NCBI GenBank assembly: GCA_046160625.1
Contig: JBJXGZ010000145.1
Location: 1-64,000, forward strand
Direction of reading: 5' to 3'
DNA length: 64,000 nt
From: M3007 sp046160625
GTDB lineage: Bacteria > Bacteroidota > Bacteroidia > Chitinophagales > Saprospiraceae
Shown here piece by piece: positions 55,376-63,765 of the stretch (position 1 is its first letter; the number at the start of each line of letters is the position of its first letter). Made by a program: the position numbers and the translations under genes. The notes beneath the pieces were generated by a model that worked only from the letters and a program-made list of their open reading frames with translations, was not told the origin of the DNA and did no database searches.

Positions 55376-55858
55376 TCAGTCAATAATCAAAACCCCCGCG
55401 GCCTCAAACGCCACCTCGCGCTTTGGCTCGGTAATTTTTGCGATTTCTTCGGGCGATTTCTTTGCATCTTCGGCATAGTGACGCAGTACATCCACAGAAG
55501 TGGTTTCCACACGGGCAAATCCCTCAACCACCACATGCTTGCCTGAGAGGTCTTTTGGCATAAAGAAAGCGTAGTCTTTGAACGTCACACGCATTTCCGG
55601 GTAGCCAGGCTGGTCGGACACAAGGGTCATCCAGCAGCCTTTTTTCTGGCATACTTCCTTCACTTTTCCGGTCACTTTCATTGACATGGAATCTATAGTG
55701 GCCATTTTTGCCATTACATCATCATAGGGCACAGCATTGTCTCTGGTGACCGTTGTACCGAAATGTTTGCCATCACCGGCGTTTTTAGGATTTGGGGTTT
55801 GGGCACAGGCAGTCATAACTGCTGCTGCGCAAAAGCCGAGCAAAAGACTTTTTAACAT
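55376..55858 (-). CDS. DUF4920 lipoprotein
   Basis: A 160-residue lipoprotein: the signal peptide ends MTAC with the lipidated Cys at 18. The body matches DUF4920 with the motifs GKVKEVCQKKGCWMTLV (two conserved cysteines), MRVTFKDYAFFMPKDLSGK and VVVEGFARVETTSVD, an OB-fold-like domain. The family is frequent in Bacteroidota; its role is not known, and the CxxxGCWM motif suggests metal or haem binding (inference). A related OB-like secreted protein is encoded at 46254. Confidence 0.87.
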   Translation of the reverse strand: MLKSLLLGFCAAAVMTACAQTPNPKNAGDGKHFGTTVTRDNAVPYDDVMAKMATIDSMSMKVTGKVKEVCQKKGCWMTLVSDQPGYPEMRVTFKDYAFFMPKDLSGKHVVVEGFARVETTSVDVLRHYAEDAKKSPEEIAKITEPKREVAFEAAGVLIID

Positions 55859-56142
55859 GGTTTTAAAAATTTTACAAGTAATTGAAAATCATGATATTGG
55901 CATCTAAATTGGGTGCGCAAAAGTACATATTTGAATGGAGTGAAATGCGAATGGCACAATATTAGGTCTGCTAAATTGTTCTTGCGTCAATTTTAATCCG
56001 CCTCGGTAGTCTTTCGATCTAAAACTTTTCACCGACGTTTGAACCCGTTCTTAGGAACGTGTTTAATCAATTCTGAACTACATTCTGCTTGCACCCTTCG
56101 TTTACTCGCACTTTTGCAAAAAAAATTCAAAATCCGTTAAAC

Positions 56143-57837
56143 ATGAAGGGGCTTAATCTCTTTTTCCGTCTGTCTGCGCTGGCTATTTTGCTGGCTGCGA
56201 CTTCCTACCAAACCGCCGCGCAATGTATCAGCGGCAATTGTCAAAACGGCACAGGTACTTACCGGTACTCCGCCAGCTCGAAGTACACGGGCCAATTTCA
56301 AAACGCACTCCGCCATGGGAAAGGCAAAATGTCCTACTCCGATGGAAGTGTATACGACGGGCCATTTAACTATGGCAAAAGACATGGCGATGGGGGCACC
56401 ATCACCTACATCAACGGGGACAAGTACGTTGGCCAATGGGCACGCGACTATTCCAACGGGAAAGGCAAATATTATTTCAAGACCAAAGAACGATTCGAGG
56501 GCGACTTCGTAAATGGTGAGTTCGATGGCCAGGGCACGATGTACTATTCCGATGGTGCCTACTACACCGGTGGTTGGAAAAAAAGCAAAAAACACGGCAC
56601 AGGTACCCTCGTCTCTACAGATGGCGAGCGGAAAAGCGGAAACTGGAATCAGGGCAAGCTCGAGAACAAACCTGCGGGTGCACCCAACCGAAATGAAAGT
56701 TCCACGGCTTCCAACACGGGCAAGCCGCCTGCAAGCAAGCCCCCTGCCGCCAAACCAAACAACACGACTAAACCCAATCCCGCCAAACCCGATGTGGCTG
56801 GCCTCCGCAACTGCGGAACGAATTACTGCAGAAGCGGACAAGGTTATTATGACTACCCCGATGGTTCACGCTGGACAGGCGAATTCAAGGACGGCTACCC
56901 CAATGGACGCGGTGTGTGTTACTATGCCAATGGGGACCGTTATGAAGGCGAATGGGCCAACAACGCCCCATACGGCGAGGGAGTCATGTATTTTTCAACG
57001 GGTCGCGTGTATGGTGCGGTATGGGTGAATGGCTCGCCAATCAAAGAACTCGACTCCGACGAAGCCATCCCCAGCGAGCCTGTGCGGACAAACCAAAGCC
57101 AAGGCGTGAAAATCTGGGCAGTAGTGGTTGGCGTGGGCAAATACACCGCTATGCCTTCGCTCAAATTCACTGACGACGATGCATTCCGTTTCTATTCGCA
57201 CCTCAAAAGCCCGGAAGGGGGCGCATTGCCAGATAACCAGATTGATATCCTCGTAGACGAAGGCGCAACCCGGGAAAACATCCTTAAAACTATGCGCAAA
57301 TTGTTTTTGCAAGCCGACGAAAATGATGTTGTGATGTTTTATTTCAGTGGTCACGGCCTCGAAGGTTGTTTCCTACCTGTGGATTTTGACGGCTTTAACA
57401 ACAAACTTCGCCACGAGGAAATTCGCCAAATCCTGAAACAAAGCAAGGCCAAGCACAAACTTTGTATTGCAGATGCCTGTCATAGTGGTTCACTTGACTA
57501 CAACGGTACCATGGCTTCCAAAGGTCCTGCGCCGGTGTCACTCCAGCGTTTCTACCTGGCTTTTGAAGAAACAGATGGTGGAATCGCCCTCCTGATGTCG
57601 TCAAAGCCAGAGGAACTCTCGCTCGAAGACCACGGCCTGCGCCAAGGGGTGTTCACCTACTATGTATTACGTGGCATGAAAGGCGCTGCGGATTCTAACG
57701 GTGACTTTATCGTCAGCATTAAAGAACTCTACACTTTTGTATACGCCAAGGTGCGCGATTATACCGCTGGAGTGCAAACGCCAGTACTCACGGGCGATTA
57801 TGATAATGCTATGCCGGTATCGTTGCGGAGGCAGTAG
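56143..57837 (+). CDS. Secreted MORN-repeat and caspase (C14) fusion protein
   Basis: A 564-residue protein with signal peptide MKGLNLFFRLSALAILLAATSYQTAAQ. The N-terminal six or seven MORN repeats (about 30-175: KYTGQFQNALRHGKGKMSY, YVGQWARDYSNGKGKYYF) are followed by a Pro/Asn/Lys linker (180-217). Two or three further MORN repeats lie at about 228-296. A caspase-like peptidase domain occupies about 322-560. The catalytic pair is present: His404 in FSGHGLEG and Cys446 in DACHSGS. Such orthocaspases cut after Arg/Lys as a rule. The signal peptide places it outside the cytoplasm, unlike conflict-system caspases. The start is ATG 56143. Confidence 0.9.
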   Translation: MKGLNLFFRLSALAILLAATSYQTAAQCISGNCQNGTGTYRYSASSKYTGQFQNALRHGKGKMSYSDGSVYDGPFNYGKRHGDGGTITYINGDKYVGQWARDYSNGKGKYYFKTKERFEGDFVNGEFDGQGTMYYSDGAYYTGGWKKSKKHGTGTLVSTDGERKSGNWNQGKLENKPAGAPNRNESSTASNTGKPPASKPPAAKPNNTTKPNPAKPDVAGLRNCGTNYCRSGQGYYDYPDGSRWTGEFKDGYPNGRGVCYYANGDRYEGEWANNAPYGEGVMYFSTGRVYGAVWVNGSPIKELDSDEAIPSEPVRTNQSQGVKIWAVVVGVGKYTAMPSLKFTDDDAFRFYSHLKSPEGGALPDNQIDILVDEGATRENILKTMRKLFLQADENDVVMFYFSGHGLEGCFLPVDFDGFNNKLRHEEIRQILKQSKAKHKLCIADACHSGSLDYNGTMASKGPAPVSLQRFYLAFEETDGGIALLMSSKPEELSLEDHGLRQGVFTYYVLRGMKGAADSNGDFIVSIKELYTFVYAKVRDYTAGVQTPVLTGDYDNAMPVSLRRQ

Positions 57838-57857
57838 AAAGACTTCCCAGGCACAAA

Positions 57858-58008
57858 ATTAAACTGCAAAACCGCAAAACCGGAGAACCGCAAAATTTAA
57901 AACCGTGCATTATGATCCGAAGATGGCAATAATCTGCCCTTTTCGAGATCAATCTACTCCCAGTTTTATATTTTGCGGTTCTCCGGTTTTCCTGTTTTGC
58001 GGTTTAAT
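57858..58008. repeat. GCAAAATTTAAAACC family element, copy 2
   Basis: The arms 57858-57903 and 57963-58008 pair at about 41 of 46 positions around a 59-nt loop that is homologous, inverted, to the loop of copy 1 (55251-55307). It separates the caspase gene from the pbpC promoter. Confidence 0.85.
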
Positions 58009-58035
58009 TCTGTAACCGCCTTCTCCCGCCTTTTC

Positions 58036-58043
58036 TATTTTTG
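58036..58043 (+). promoter_or_regulatory. -7 box of pbpC
   Basis: TATTTTTG matches TAnnTTTG. It lies 17 bases before the TTG start codon, so the message has a very short leader of about 10 nt. Confidence 0.55.
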
Positions 58044-58059
58044 AGGCAAATTTTTCCAA

Positions 58060-60498
58060 TTGAAAGTCACATTCAAAAACAAGGTCAATTCTTTTTGGCA
58101 AAGCATTAAGGGTGTTGCTCAGAACCGCCCCAAAACCACTGCAGCATTGGTTTTACTCCTGCTCGTTTGGCTTTTTTGCCTGCCCCGGCCCTTGTTCCAA
58201 AAACCCCTTAGCACCGTATTGGAAGACCGCAAAGGCGAGCTGCTCGGCGCTCGAATTGCCGAAGACGGCCAATGGCGTTTCCCTACAAGTGATTCACTGC
58301 CAACCAAATACGAGCGCTGTGTGGTGGAATTTGAAGACAAGCGGTTCTGGTATCACCCTGGCGTAGATCCGCTTAGTCTTGTCCGGGCTTTTTGGCTCAA
58401 TTTGAAAAATGGCCGGGTAGTAAGTGGCGGAAGCACCCTCACTATGCAAGTGATCCGCCTTTCCCGCGACAACCCTTCTCGAACGGTTTTGGAAAAAATT
58501 GTGGAAGCGTTCATGTCCACTCGGCTCGAGCTGACTTATTCCAAAAAAGAGATCCTTTGTCTTTATGCTTCCAATGCGCCGTTTGGCGGCAATGTGGTAG
58601 GCATTGAAGCAGCATCCTGGCGTTATTATGGCAAACGTCCCGGGCTGCTCACATGGGCTGAATCTGCAACCCTGGCCGTTTTGCCAAACAGCCCCGCACT
58701 CATTCACCCCGGTCGTAATCGGGCTGTTTTGCTTGAAAAAAGAAACCGTTTGCTTCAAAAACTCTGGGAAGAAGGCCAGATAAGCGCATCCGAATGCGAT
58801 TATGCAAAGCAGGAACCATTGCCGGAACAACCGCTCCCGCTCCCGCAACTTGCACCTCACCTGCTCGACCGATTGATGCTCGAAAGTCAAGGGCCACGCT
58901 CTAAAAGTCAACCGTCAAGCTTCCGCCACCACACCTCGCTCGATAAAAACCTGCAAGAGCGCGTAACAGAGATACTGGCTCGCCGCCAGGAATTGTACCG
59001 GGGAAACGACATCCACAATCTCGCCGCCGTTATCCTCGATGTGCCCACTGGAGAGGTGCTGGCTTACGTTGGCAATGTGGTGGGCGCAGGCAAAGACCAT
59101 GGAGAATCGGTGGATGTGCTCACCGCAGCACGCAGCACGGGTAGTATACTGAAACCCTATCTTTATGCGCTTGCTTTGGAAAGTGGTGACATCTTGCCCG
59201 GCAGTCTCCTGCACGACATTCCTACCCAGCTCGGCGAGTACCGCCCCGAAAACTATTACGAGACTTATGATGGTGCCGTGCCCGCCCGACGCGCGCTGAT
59301 ACGTTCGCTCAACGTGCCGTTCGTGTTGCTCTTGCAACAATACGGCCTCGAAAAATTCCATTTCGGACTCCAACGCCTCGGACTCAGCACGCTGAACAAA
59401 CCACCTTCGCACTATGGTCTTTCGCTTATACTTGGTGGCGCCGAGGCAAGTATGATAGACATTACAAACACCTATGCTTGCATGGCGCGTCGCTTGGGCA
59501 GTTTTTACGACCGAAATGGCCGTTACGCTCCTGATGATTTTCGCCCTCCAAGGTTTTCTATCACCCCCTCCTTCGCCAAGGCTTCGGCAGGTAAAAATCC
59601 TGAATTGTTGAGTGCTGGCAGCATCTGGTACACTTTTGAGGCAATGCGCGAAGTAGAAAGGCCCAACAGCGCGGGAGAATGGGAGCTGTTCAGGGCCAGC
59701 AGGCAGGTGGCCTGGAAAACGGGCACAAGTTTTGGATTCCGCGATGCCTGGGCGGCGGGAGTAACACCTCGATACGCGGTAGGTGTATGGGTAGGCAATG
59801 CCGATGGCGAAGGCAGGCCGGGCTTGCTGGGAGTGGAAATGGCCGCGCCCGTTTTGTTCGAGATTTTTGGGCAGTTGCCACAAGAAGGGCGCTGGTTTGA
59901 CCCGCCTTACGACGATATGACTCAAGTGCCAGTATGTCGCCAAAGTGGTTTTCGGGCAAGCGATATTTGCGAAGCAGACACGATGTGGATACCAAAATCT
60001 GCACTAAAAGCCGCTGTTTGTCCGTACCACGAAATGCTTCATCTCGACCCAACGGGACAGTGGCAAGTTACGAGTGATTGCGAATCTCCGGCCTTAATGC
60101 AGCACCAGGCCTGGTTCGTGCTGCCGCCTATCGAGGAATATTATTTCAAAGGAAAAAATCCGGGATATGTATCACCGCCGCCGTTTCGAGCCGATTGCAG
60201 AGGCTCACAAGCCGCGCAATCCCAAACTCCGATGCAACTCATTTACCCGAAACATCCCACACGAATATATGTCCCCGTTGATTTAGATGGAAAATTGGGC
60301 AGCACGGTATTTCAGGTAGCCCACCGATCCCGAAGCGCCGAGATTTTCTGGCATTTGGACGGAAATTATCTTGGCAACACCACCGTGTTTCATCAGATGG
60401 CTTTGCAGCCGCCCGTGGGCCTGCACACGCTTGCCCTGGTGGACCGCGACGGTTACCGCTTAGAGCAGACTTTTGAGATAGTTGGGAAGGGGAAGTAG
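58060..60498 (+). CDS. pbpC: Penicillin-binding protein 1C
   Basis: An 812-residue bifunctional peptidoglycan synthase starting at a TTG (58060); no ATG fits the family start. A membrane anchor (about 30-47) is followed by the GT51 glycosyltransferase (about 65-235: FEDKRFWYHPGVD, GGSTLTMQVIRL, EILCLYASNAPFGGNVVGIEAA). The transpeptidase (about 290-600) has SxxK in STGSILKPY and KTG in WKTGTSFGFRDAW. A PBP1C-type C-terminal domain (about 640-812) with several cysteines follows. In frame near residue 505 the peptide PSFAKASAGK is encoded by a palindromic repeat (59567-59591). No alpha-2-macroglobulin gene is adjacent, unlike in proteobacteria. Confidence 0.93.
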   Translation: MKVTFKNKVNSFWQSIKGVAQNRPKTTAALVLLLLVWLFCLPRPLFQKPLSTVLEDRKGELLGARIAEDGQWRFPTSDSLPTKYERCVVEFEDKRFWYHPGVDPLSLVRAFWLNLKNGRVVSGGSTLTMQVIRLSRDNPSRTVLEKIVEAFMSTRLELTYSKKEILCLYASNAPFGGNVVGIEAASWRYYGKRPGLLTWAESATLAVLPNSPALIHPGRNRAVLLEKRNRLLQKLWEEGQISASECDYAKQEPLPEQPLPLPQLAPHLLDRLMLESQGPRSKSQPSSFRHHTSLDKNLQERVTEILARRQELYRGNDIHNLAAVILDVPTGEVLAYVGNVVGAGKDHGESVDVLTAARSTGSILKPYLYALALESGDILPGSLLHDIPTQLGEYRPENYYETYDGAVPARRALIRSLNVPFVLLLQQYGLEKFHFGLQRLGLSTLNKPPSHYGLSLILGGAEASMIDITNTYACMARRLGSFYDRNGRYAPDDFRPPRFSITPSFAKASAGKNPELLSAGSIWYTFEAMREVERPNSAGEWELFRASRQVAWKTGTSFGFRDAWAAGVTPRYAVGVWVGNADGEGRPGLLGVEMAAPVLFEIFGQLPQEGRWFDPPYDDMTQVPVCRQSGFRASDICEADTMWIPKSALKAAVCPYHEMLHLDPTGQWQVTSDCESPALMQHQAWFVLPPIEEYYFKGKNPGYVSPPPFRADCRGSQAAQSQTPMQLIYPKHPTRIYVPVDLDGKLGSTVFQVAHRSRSAEIFWHLDGNYLGNTTVFHQMALQPPVGLHTLALVDRDGYRLEQTFEIVGKGK

Positions 60499-60514
60499 GG
60501 CGAAATTCATCGCC

Positions 60515-60964
60515 CTAAAGCTGAATCGTATAATTATAGGTCACCTCAGCAGGTTTCTCTTCTGGTGTTGGTGACGCAGCAGGGGTAACTGTATAGGCTA
60601 CCTGCATTTGTTGCTGCGGTGTAGGCGCTTGTTCTGCTATCTGCTTCGGCTTTTTGAATTGAACCTTTACTTTTTGGTGGAAAAGGACGTGAACGCCGCG
60701 GTTGCGTTCCACATCAAATTTCAACAATTGCACTACGCGGCAAGCCTCCTCGTCGCAGCCGTGACTTAGGCCTTGTAACACGCGTGTTGCAACCACATTT
60801 CCGAGGTAGTCAATGTCGTATTCGATATACACCGTTCCTTCCACTCCAGCCTCAAACGCTTCCCTTGGGTAACGCAAGTTGGAATAAATGAATTTGGTCA
60901 ATTCCTTCGGCCCGCCTTTAAAGTGGGGCTGATGGATGAAGAGGGTCTTTTTATCTTTAGCCAT
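60515..60964 (-). CDS. TonB C-terminal domain protein
   Basis: A 149-residue protein without a signal peptide or membrane anchor. The TonB-like domain spans about 20-105: KFIYSNLRYPREAFEAGVEGTVYIEYDIDYLGNV then SHGCDEEACRVV. The C-terminal tail is Pro/Gln/Glu-rich (EQAPTPQQQMQ, SPTPEEKPAE). The lack of an anchor is odd for an energy transducer; the upstream gene supplies a membrane protein. It is the last gene of the sigma operon, its ATG lying two bases after the stop codon of the anti-sigma-like gene. Confidence 0.85.
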   Translation of the reverse strand: MAKDKKTLFIHQPHFKGGPKELTKFIYSNLRYPREAFEAGVEGTVYIEYDIDYLGNVVATRVLQGLSHGCDEEACRVVQLLKFDVERNRGVHVLFHQKVKVQFKKPKQIAEQAPTPQQQMQVAYTVTPAASPTPEEKPAEVTYNYTIQL

Positions 60965-60966
60965 TT

Positions 60967-61503
60967 TCAATGCCCCGAAAGGCGCATGTTCCTAACCTGC
61001 AAATATTTGTCCAAAAGTTTCAAGCCTATAAATGCCATGGTGAGCAACACGGTATTTCGCAGCAATGCACTGCTGAAAAAGCCAGCCCAGTCGAATATTG
61101 GCACTTGAAACGCAGGTATATATTCCTCCGGGATTTGCAAGGTAAATTCAGAAGGAGTGGCAGAAGGAACGAGCAAAAATGGCATTGCTATCATTAGCCC
61201 GAATGCCACTGAGATTGCCCAGAGTATCCAGTCACGCCCTTTGGTTCTGACGGGCGCGGCGGCTATTGAAGGCGCTTGTTCAGCAGCCCAAGCGGACATG
61301 ACTTCCTGAGCAAAGCCTGTGTTTGGCTTTTCCAAGGGCAAAGCTGAAAAAGCCCTTTTTTCAAGCATGATCGCATCTAAACGAGCCTGTTGCTCTGGGT
61401 GTTGGCGCAGATAAGCGTCAATGCGCAGTTTTTCATCCCGGTCAAGGAATCCGTCTGCATAGTCCCAAAGCATGTCGTCGGCGAGCAAGAATTTATTTTC
61501 CAT
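60967..61503 (-). CDS. Anti-sigma-factor-like membrane protein
   Basis: A 178-residue protein. The cytoplasmic N-terminus (LADDMLWDYADGFLDRDEKLRIDAYLRQHPEQQARLDAI) matches the helical sigma-binding part of Bacteroidota anti-sigma factors without zinc ligands. Membrane segments lie at about 92-112 (WILWAISVAFGLMIAMPFLLV) and 140-160 (LLRNTVLLTMAFIGLKLL). The gene follows the ECF sigma gene after 20 bases. It probably holds that sigma factor at the membrane. Confidence 0.82.
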   Translation of the reverse strand: MENKFLLADDMLWDYADGFLDRDEKLRIDAYLRQHPEQQARLDAIMLEKRAFSALPLEKPNTGFAQEVMSAWAAEQAPSIAAAPVRTKGRDWILWAISVAFGLMIAMPFLLVPSATPSEFTLQIPEEYIPAFQVPIFDWAGFFSSALLRNTVLLTMAFIGLKLLDKYLQVRNMRLSGH

Positions 61504-61523
61504 AGTCTCAGAAAGTTCGTGGT

Positions 61524-62096
61524 TCAGATCAACTCCGTTGCAAATTTACTTTCCACAATCACCTTTAAACGCTGGCGGGCGCGGCAAAGTTTTGTCTTTG
61601 CATTGGTCATTGTAAGGCTGGTGATTTGGCAAATTTCGTCGAGCGTGTGTTCGTAAAGATAAAACAAAGTTATGATGACTGCATCATCGGACGAAAGCTT
61701 GCTGATGGCGCTTTGGAGCGCGATGTTGCGGTCGTTTTGTTCCATCGCGTAGGAGGCATCATAAGAACCCTCGTCTGCGAGTCGAACAGGGTGTTTTTCA
61801 TCGTCAAGTGATTGGATCTCAGGGTTTTGTTTTCGCAAAAAATTGAGCGAAGTCGAATACACTATTTTGTAAAGCCAGGTCGAGAATTTCGCCTCGCCCC
61901 GAAAATCGGGCAGATAGCGAAATGCGCGCAAGAACGCGTCTTGTGCTACTTCATGTGCGTCTTCCCGGTTTTTCACCATGCGAAGCGCCAGCGTAAAGGC
62001 ATAGCGTTCATAACGGTTCACCAGCGCGGCAAAAGCCGTCTGCCGACCACCAAGAGCTTGTTGGATGAGCGTTTCGTCTGAAATGGCTGCACTCAT
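61524..62096 (-). CDS. ECF-type RNA polymerase sigma factor
   Basis: A 190-residue sigma-70 family protein. Region 2 (about 25-95) has YERYAFTLALRMVKNREDAHEVAQDAFLRAFRYLPDFRGEAKFSTWLYKI, here given as a stretch of the core-binding and -10 region. Region 4 (about 130-182) has DDAVIITLFYLYEHTLDEICQIT followed by TNAKTKLCRARQRLK. Followed by anti-sigma and TonB-domain genes in one operon. The start is the Met at 62096; a TATTTTTG box on the minus strand at 62159-62152 fits as promoter. Confidence 0.92.
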   Translation of the reverse strand: MSAAISDETLIQQALGGRQTAFAALVNRYERYAFTLALRMVKNREDAHEVAQDAFLRAFRYLPDFRGEAKFSTWLYKIVYSTSLNFLRKQNPEIQSLDDEKHPVRLADEGSYDASYAMEQNDRNIALQSAISKLSSDDAVIITLFYLYEHTLDEICQITSLTMTNAKTKLCRARQRLKVIVESKFATELI

Positions 62097-62151
62097 AATA
62101 ATTCCCGTAAGGCAATATCAGGCATTTTGAAAGGCGTTTGGGCACGAGACA

Positions 62152-62159
62152 CAAAAATA
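62152..62159 (-). promoter_or_regulatory. -7 box of the sigma operon
   Basis: TATTTTTG on the minus strand, 56 bases before the start at 62096. No clear -33 box. Upstream lies a direct repeat of the word TCATTTATCG (62184-62208). Confidence 0.45.
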
Positions 62160-62242
62160 ACAAAAGGGGTTACAGTACTGGTCATTTATCGTCATTGCGT
62201 CATTTATCGCCTTTACACAAACATGAAATCGCTTCTCAAAAA

Positions 62243-62923
62243 CTACCGATCTTGAAAAACGAAACGCGCCAGCTGCGCCGCATCAACCTGCTCAATAAGA
62301 TGCTTACAACCTGGTAAAACTTCAAAACGGCCTTCGGGAATGGCCTGCGCTACATGGCGGCTTTCGGCTTCTGTCACCACATTGTCCAATTCGCCCCAAC
62401 CGATGGAAACAGGGCATTGTATTTCGCCAAAAGCTTCGGGCGGCAGACCAAGGCCATTGCCCAAATCAAGGAGGAATTTTGCGGTATTCTTGCAGAGTGT
62501 TTTCCAATATTCGGCGCCATGTGTTTTGGCAAGAGATTCAGCGAGTTGTGGTGCTTTCACTTCAATTTTTTCAGGGTCGAACATTCGGCTCATGCCCGCA
62601 GCCACTTCGGGATTCCATTCAAGTTTGGTGCCGTAAGTCGTTACGCTTCGCACCCGTTCTGGATGTTTCCAGGCGAGCCAAAGCGCGACGTAGCCGCCCA
62701 TGGAGTAGCCGAAAATGTCGGCTTTGGCGACATTCTTATCATCCATAAATTTCAAAACTGAGTCAGCAAAAAGCCGCATGGAGAATGGTCCACTGTTTGA
62801 AGCCCTGCCGTGACCGGGGAAATCAAGGGCAACAGCATCCTGACCTTCAGGCAATTGTGTCTGCAAAGTCTCCAGCTGGGCTGCGCTGCCCAATGCGCTG
62901 TGTAGGAGAATGGTTGATGTCAT
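62243..62923 (-). CDS. Alpha/beta hydrolase
   Basis: A 226-residue alpha/beta-hydrolase. The oxyanion region ILLHSALGSAAQ, the FPGHGRAS turn, the nucleophile Ser74 in GYSMGG, the acid Asp in GELDNVV, and the His in GCKHLIEQ are in the right order. The fold is of the esterase/MenH-like lipase group. Substrate unknown. The frame starts MTSTILLHSALG, typical for a short-lid hydrolase. It follows the NarL-type regulator gene on the same strand, separated from it by a word-type hairpin. Confidence 0.88.
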   Translation of the reverse strand: MTSTILLHSALGSAAQLETLQTQLPEGQDAVALDFPGHGRASNSGPFSMRLFADSVLKFMDDKNVAKADIFGYSMGGYVALWLAWKHPERVRSVTTYGTKLEWNPEVAAGMSRMFDPEKIEVKAPQLAESLAKTHGAEYWKTLCKNTAKFLLDLGNGLGLPPEAFGEIQCPVSIGWGELDNVVTEAESRHVAQAIPEGRFEVLPGCKHLIEQVDAAQLARFVFQDR

Positions 62924-62924
62924 T

Positions 62925-63003
62925 GTGTCATTAGAGTCATAGGGGTCATTGGGGTCATTGGGTCATTTCGTCAATGACCCCAATGACGAAATGACCCAAT
63001 GAC
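62925..63003. repeat. GTCATTGGG word hairpin
   Basis: CATTGGGGTCATTG (62947-62960) pairs perfectly with 62972-62985, within a longer run of GGTCATTG words and inverted CAATGACC words. It fills the gap between the hydrolase start and the regulator stop (63008). Confidence 0.75.
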
Positions 63004-63007
63004 GAAT

Positions 63008-63667
63008 TCATCCTTCGATCCAGAGTTCATTTTTCTTGAGCCATTCGCCCGCTTCGTAGCGGCTGGTCGCAGCGGTTTTCGAGCGGATATTCTTGATGTG
63101 GCTTTCTACCGTGTCCTCGCTGATAAAAAGTGTTTCTGCTATTTCACGCACAGATTTTCCTTTTGCGTATGGCAATGCAACATCAAGTTCACGGGGCGTA
63201 AGCAGGGATTTGGGTGGTTTAGGCTGCAATTGCGGCTGCGCAGATGTGATGAACTGGATCACTTCCATCATAGATGTTTGATCCAGAAAATACTCTCCTT
63301 GTGCTACGGCACGGATACCGCGCAGAAGCTCGCCTTTGCTAATATCCTTGGATGCATAGCCACGTGCACCTTTTAACAGCGCATCGCGGATAACGGTCAT
63401 TTCGCAACTGACACTGAGCAACAACACGCCGAGATCGGTGAATTCCTCTAAAAGCAAGCGACAGGTTTCGCCTCCATCGAGGGTTTTTCCCTTGAAAAAA
63501 TAGTCGAGTACCAACACATCTGGCCGTTGTTCGCGCACTTTTTCAAGCGTTTCTTCACCGCTCCGCGCCGTCCAAATGACTTCTATTTCGCCAGCAGTAT
63601 TGGCAAACAGCGCGCAAAGGCTTTCGATGAAAAGTTCTTGGTCGTCAGAAAGAGCAATTTTTAGCAT
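63008..63667 (-). CDS. NarL/LuxR-type response regulator
   Basis: A 219-residue regulator. Receiver domain about 1-120 with LSDDQE, phospho-acceptor D55 in LVLDYFFKG and Lys in YASKDIS. LuxR helix-turn-helix about 150-212: LTPRELDVALPYAKGKSVREIAETLFISEDTVESHIKNI. No kinase gene is in the window; it may be upstream beyond the M28 gene or unlinked. A word-type hairpin (63694-63752) lies before its start. Confidence 0.93.
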   Translation of the reverse strand: MLKIALSDDQELFIESLCALFANTAGEIEVIWTARSGEETLEKVREQRPDVLVLDYFFKGKTLDGGETCRLLLEEFTDLGVLLLSVSCEMTVIRDALLKGARGYASKDISKGELLRGIRAVAQGEYFLDQTSMMEVIQFITSAQPQLQPKPPKSLLTPRELDVALPYAKGKSVREIAETLFISEDTVESHIKNIRSKTAATSRYEAGEWLKKNELWIEG

Positions 63668-63693
63668 AGATTTAGGATAGTAGGATGGAACGG

Positions 63694-63752
63694 ATGACGC
63701 GGATTGGACACGGATTTTTCTTTAATTAATATCCGTGTCCAATCCGTGTCAT
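63694..63752. repeat. CGGATT word hairpin
   Basis: The arms 63694-63715 and 63731-63752 pair at 21 of 22 positions (one G-U in RNA), loop 15 nt. It is the same word family as 1-54 and lies between the regulator and the M28 peptidase stop codon (63766). Confidence 0.8.
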
Positions 63753-63765
63753 TGTGTTCCAGGCA

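Noticed and set aside
56143..57837. Caspase as the effector of the ROCO/EAD11 protein
   Set aside because: It has a signal peptide and no EAD, and lies 11 kb away on the other strand.
58915..59943. 342-codon frame antisense to pbpC
   Set aside because: The sense strand carries all PBP1C motifs; the antisense protein has no family features.
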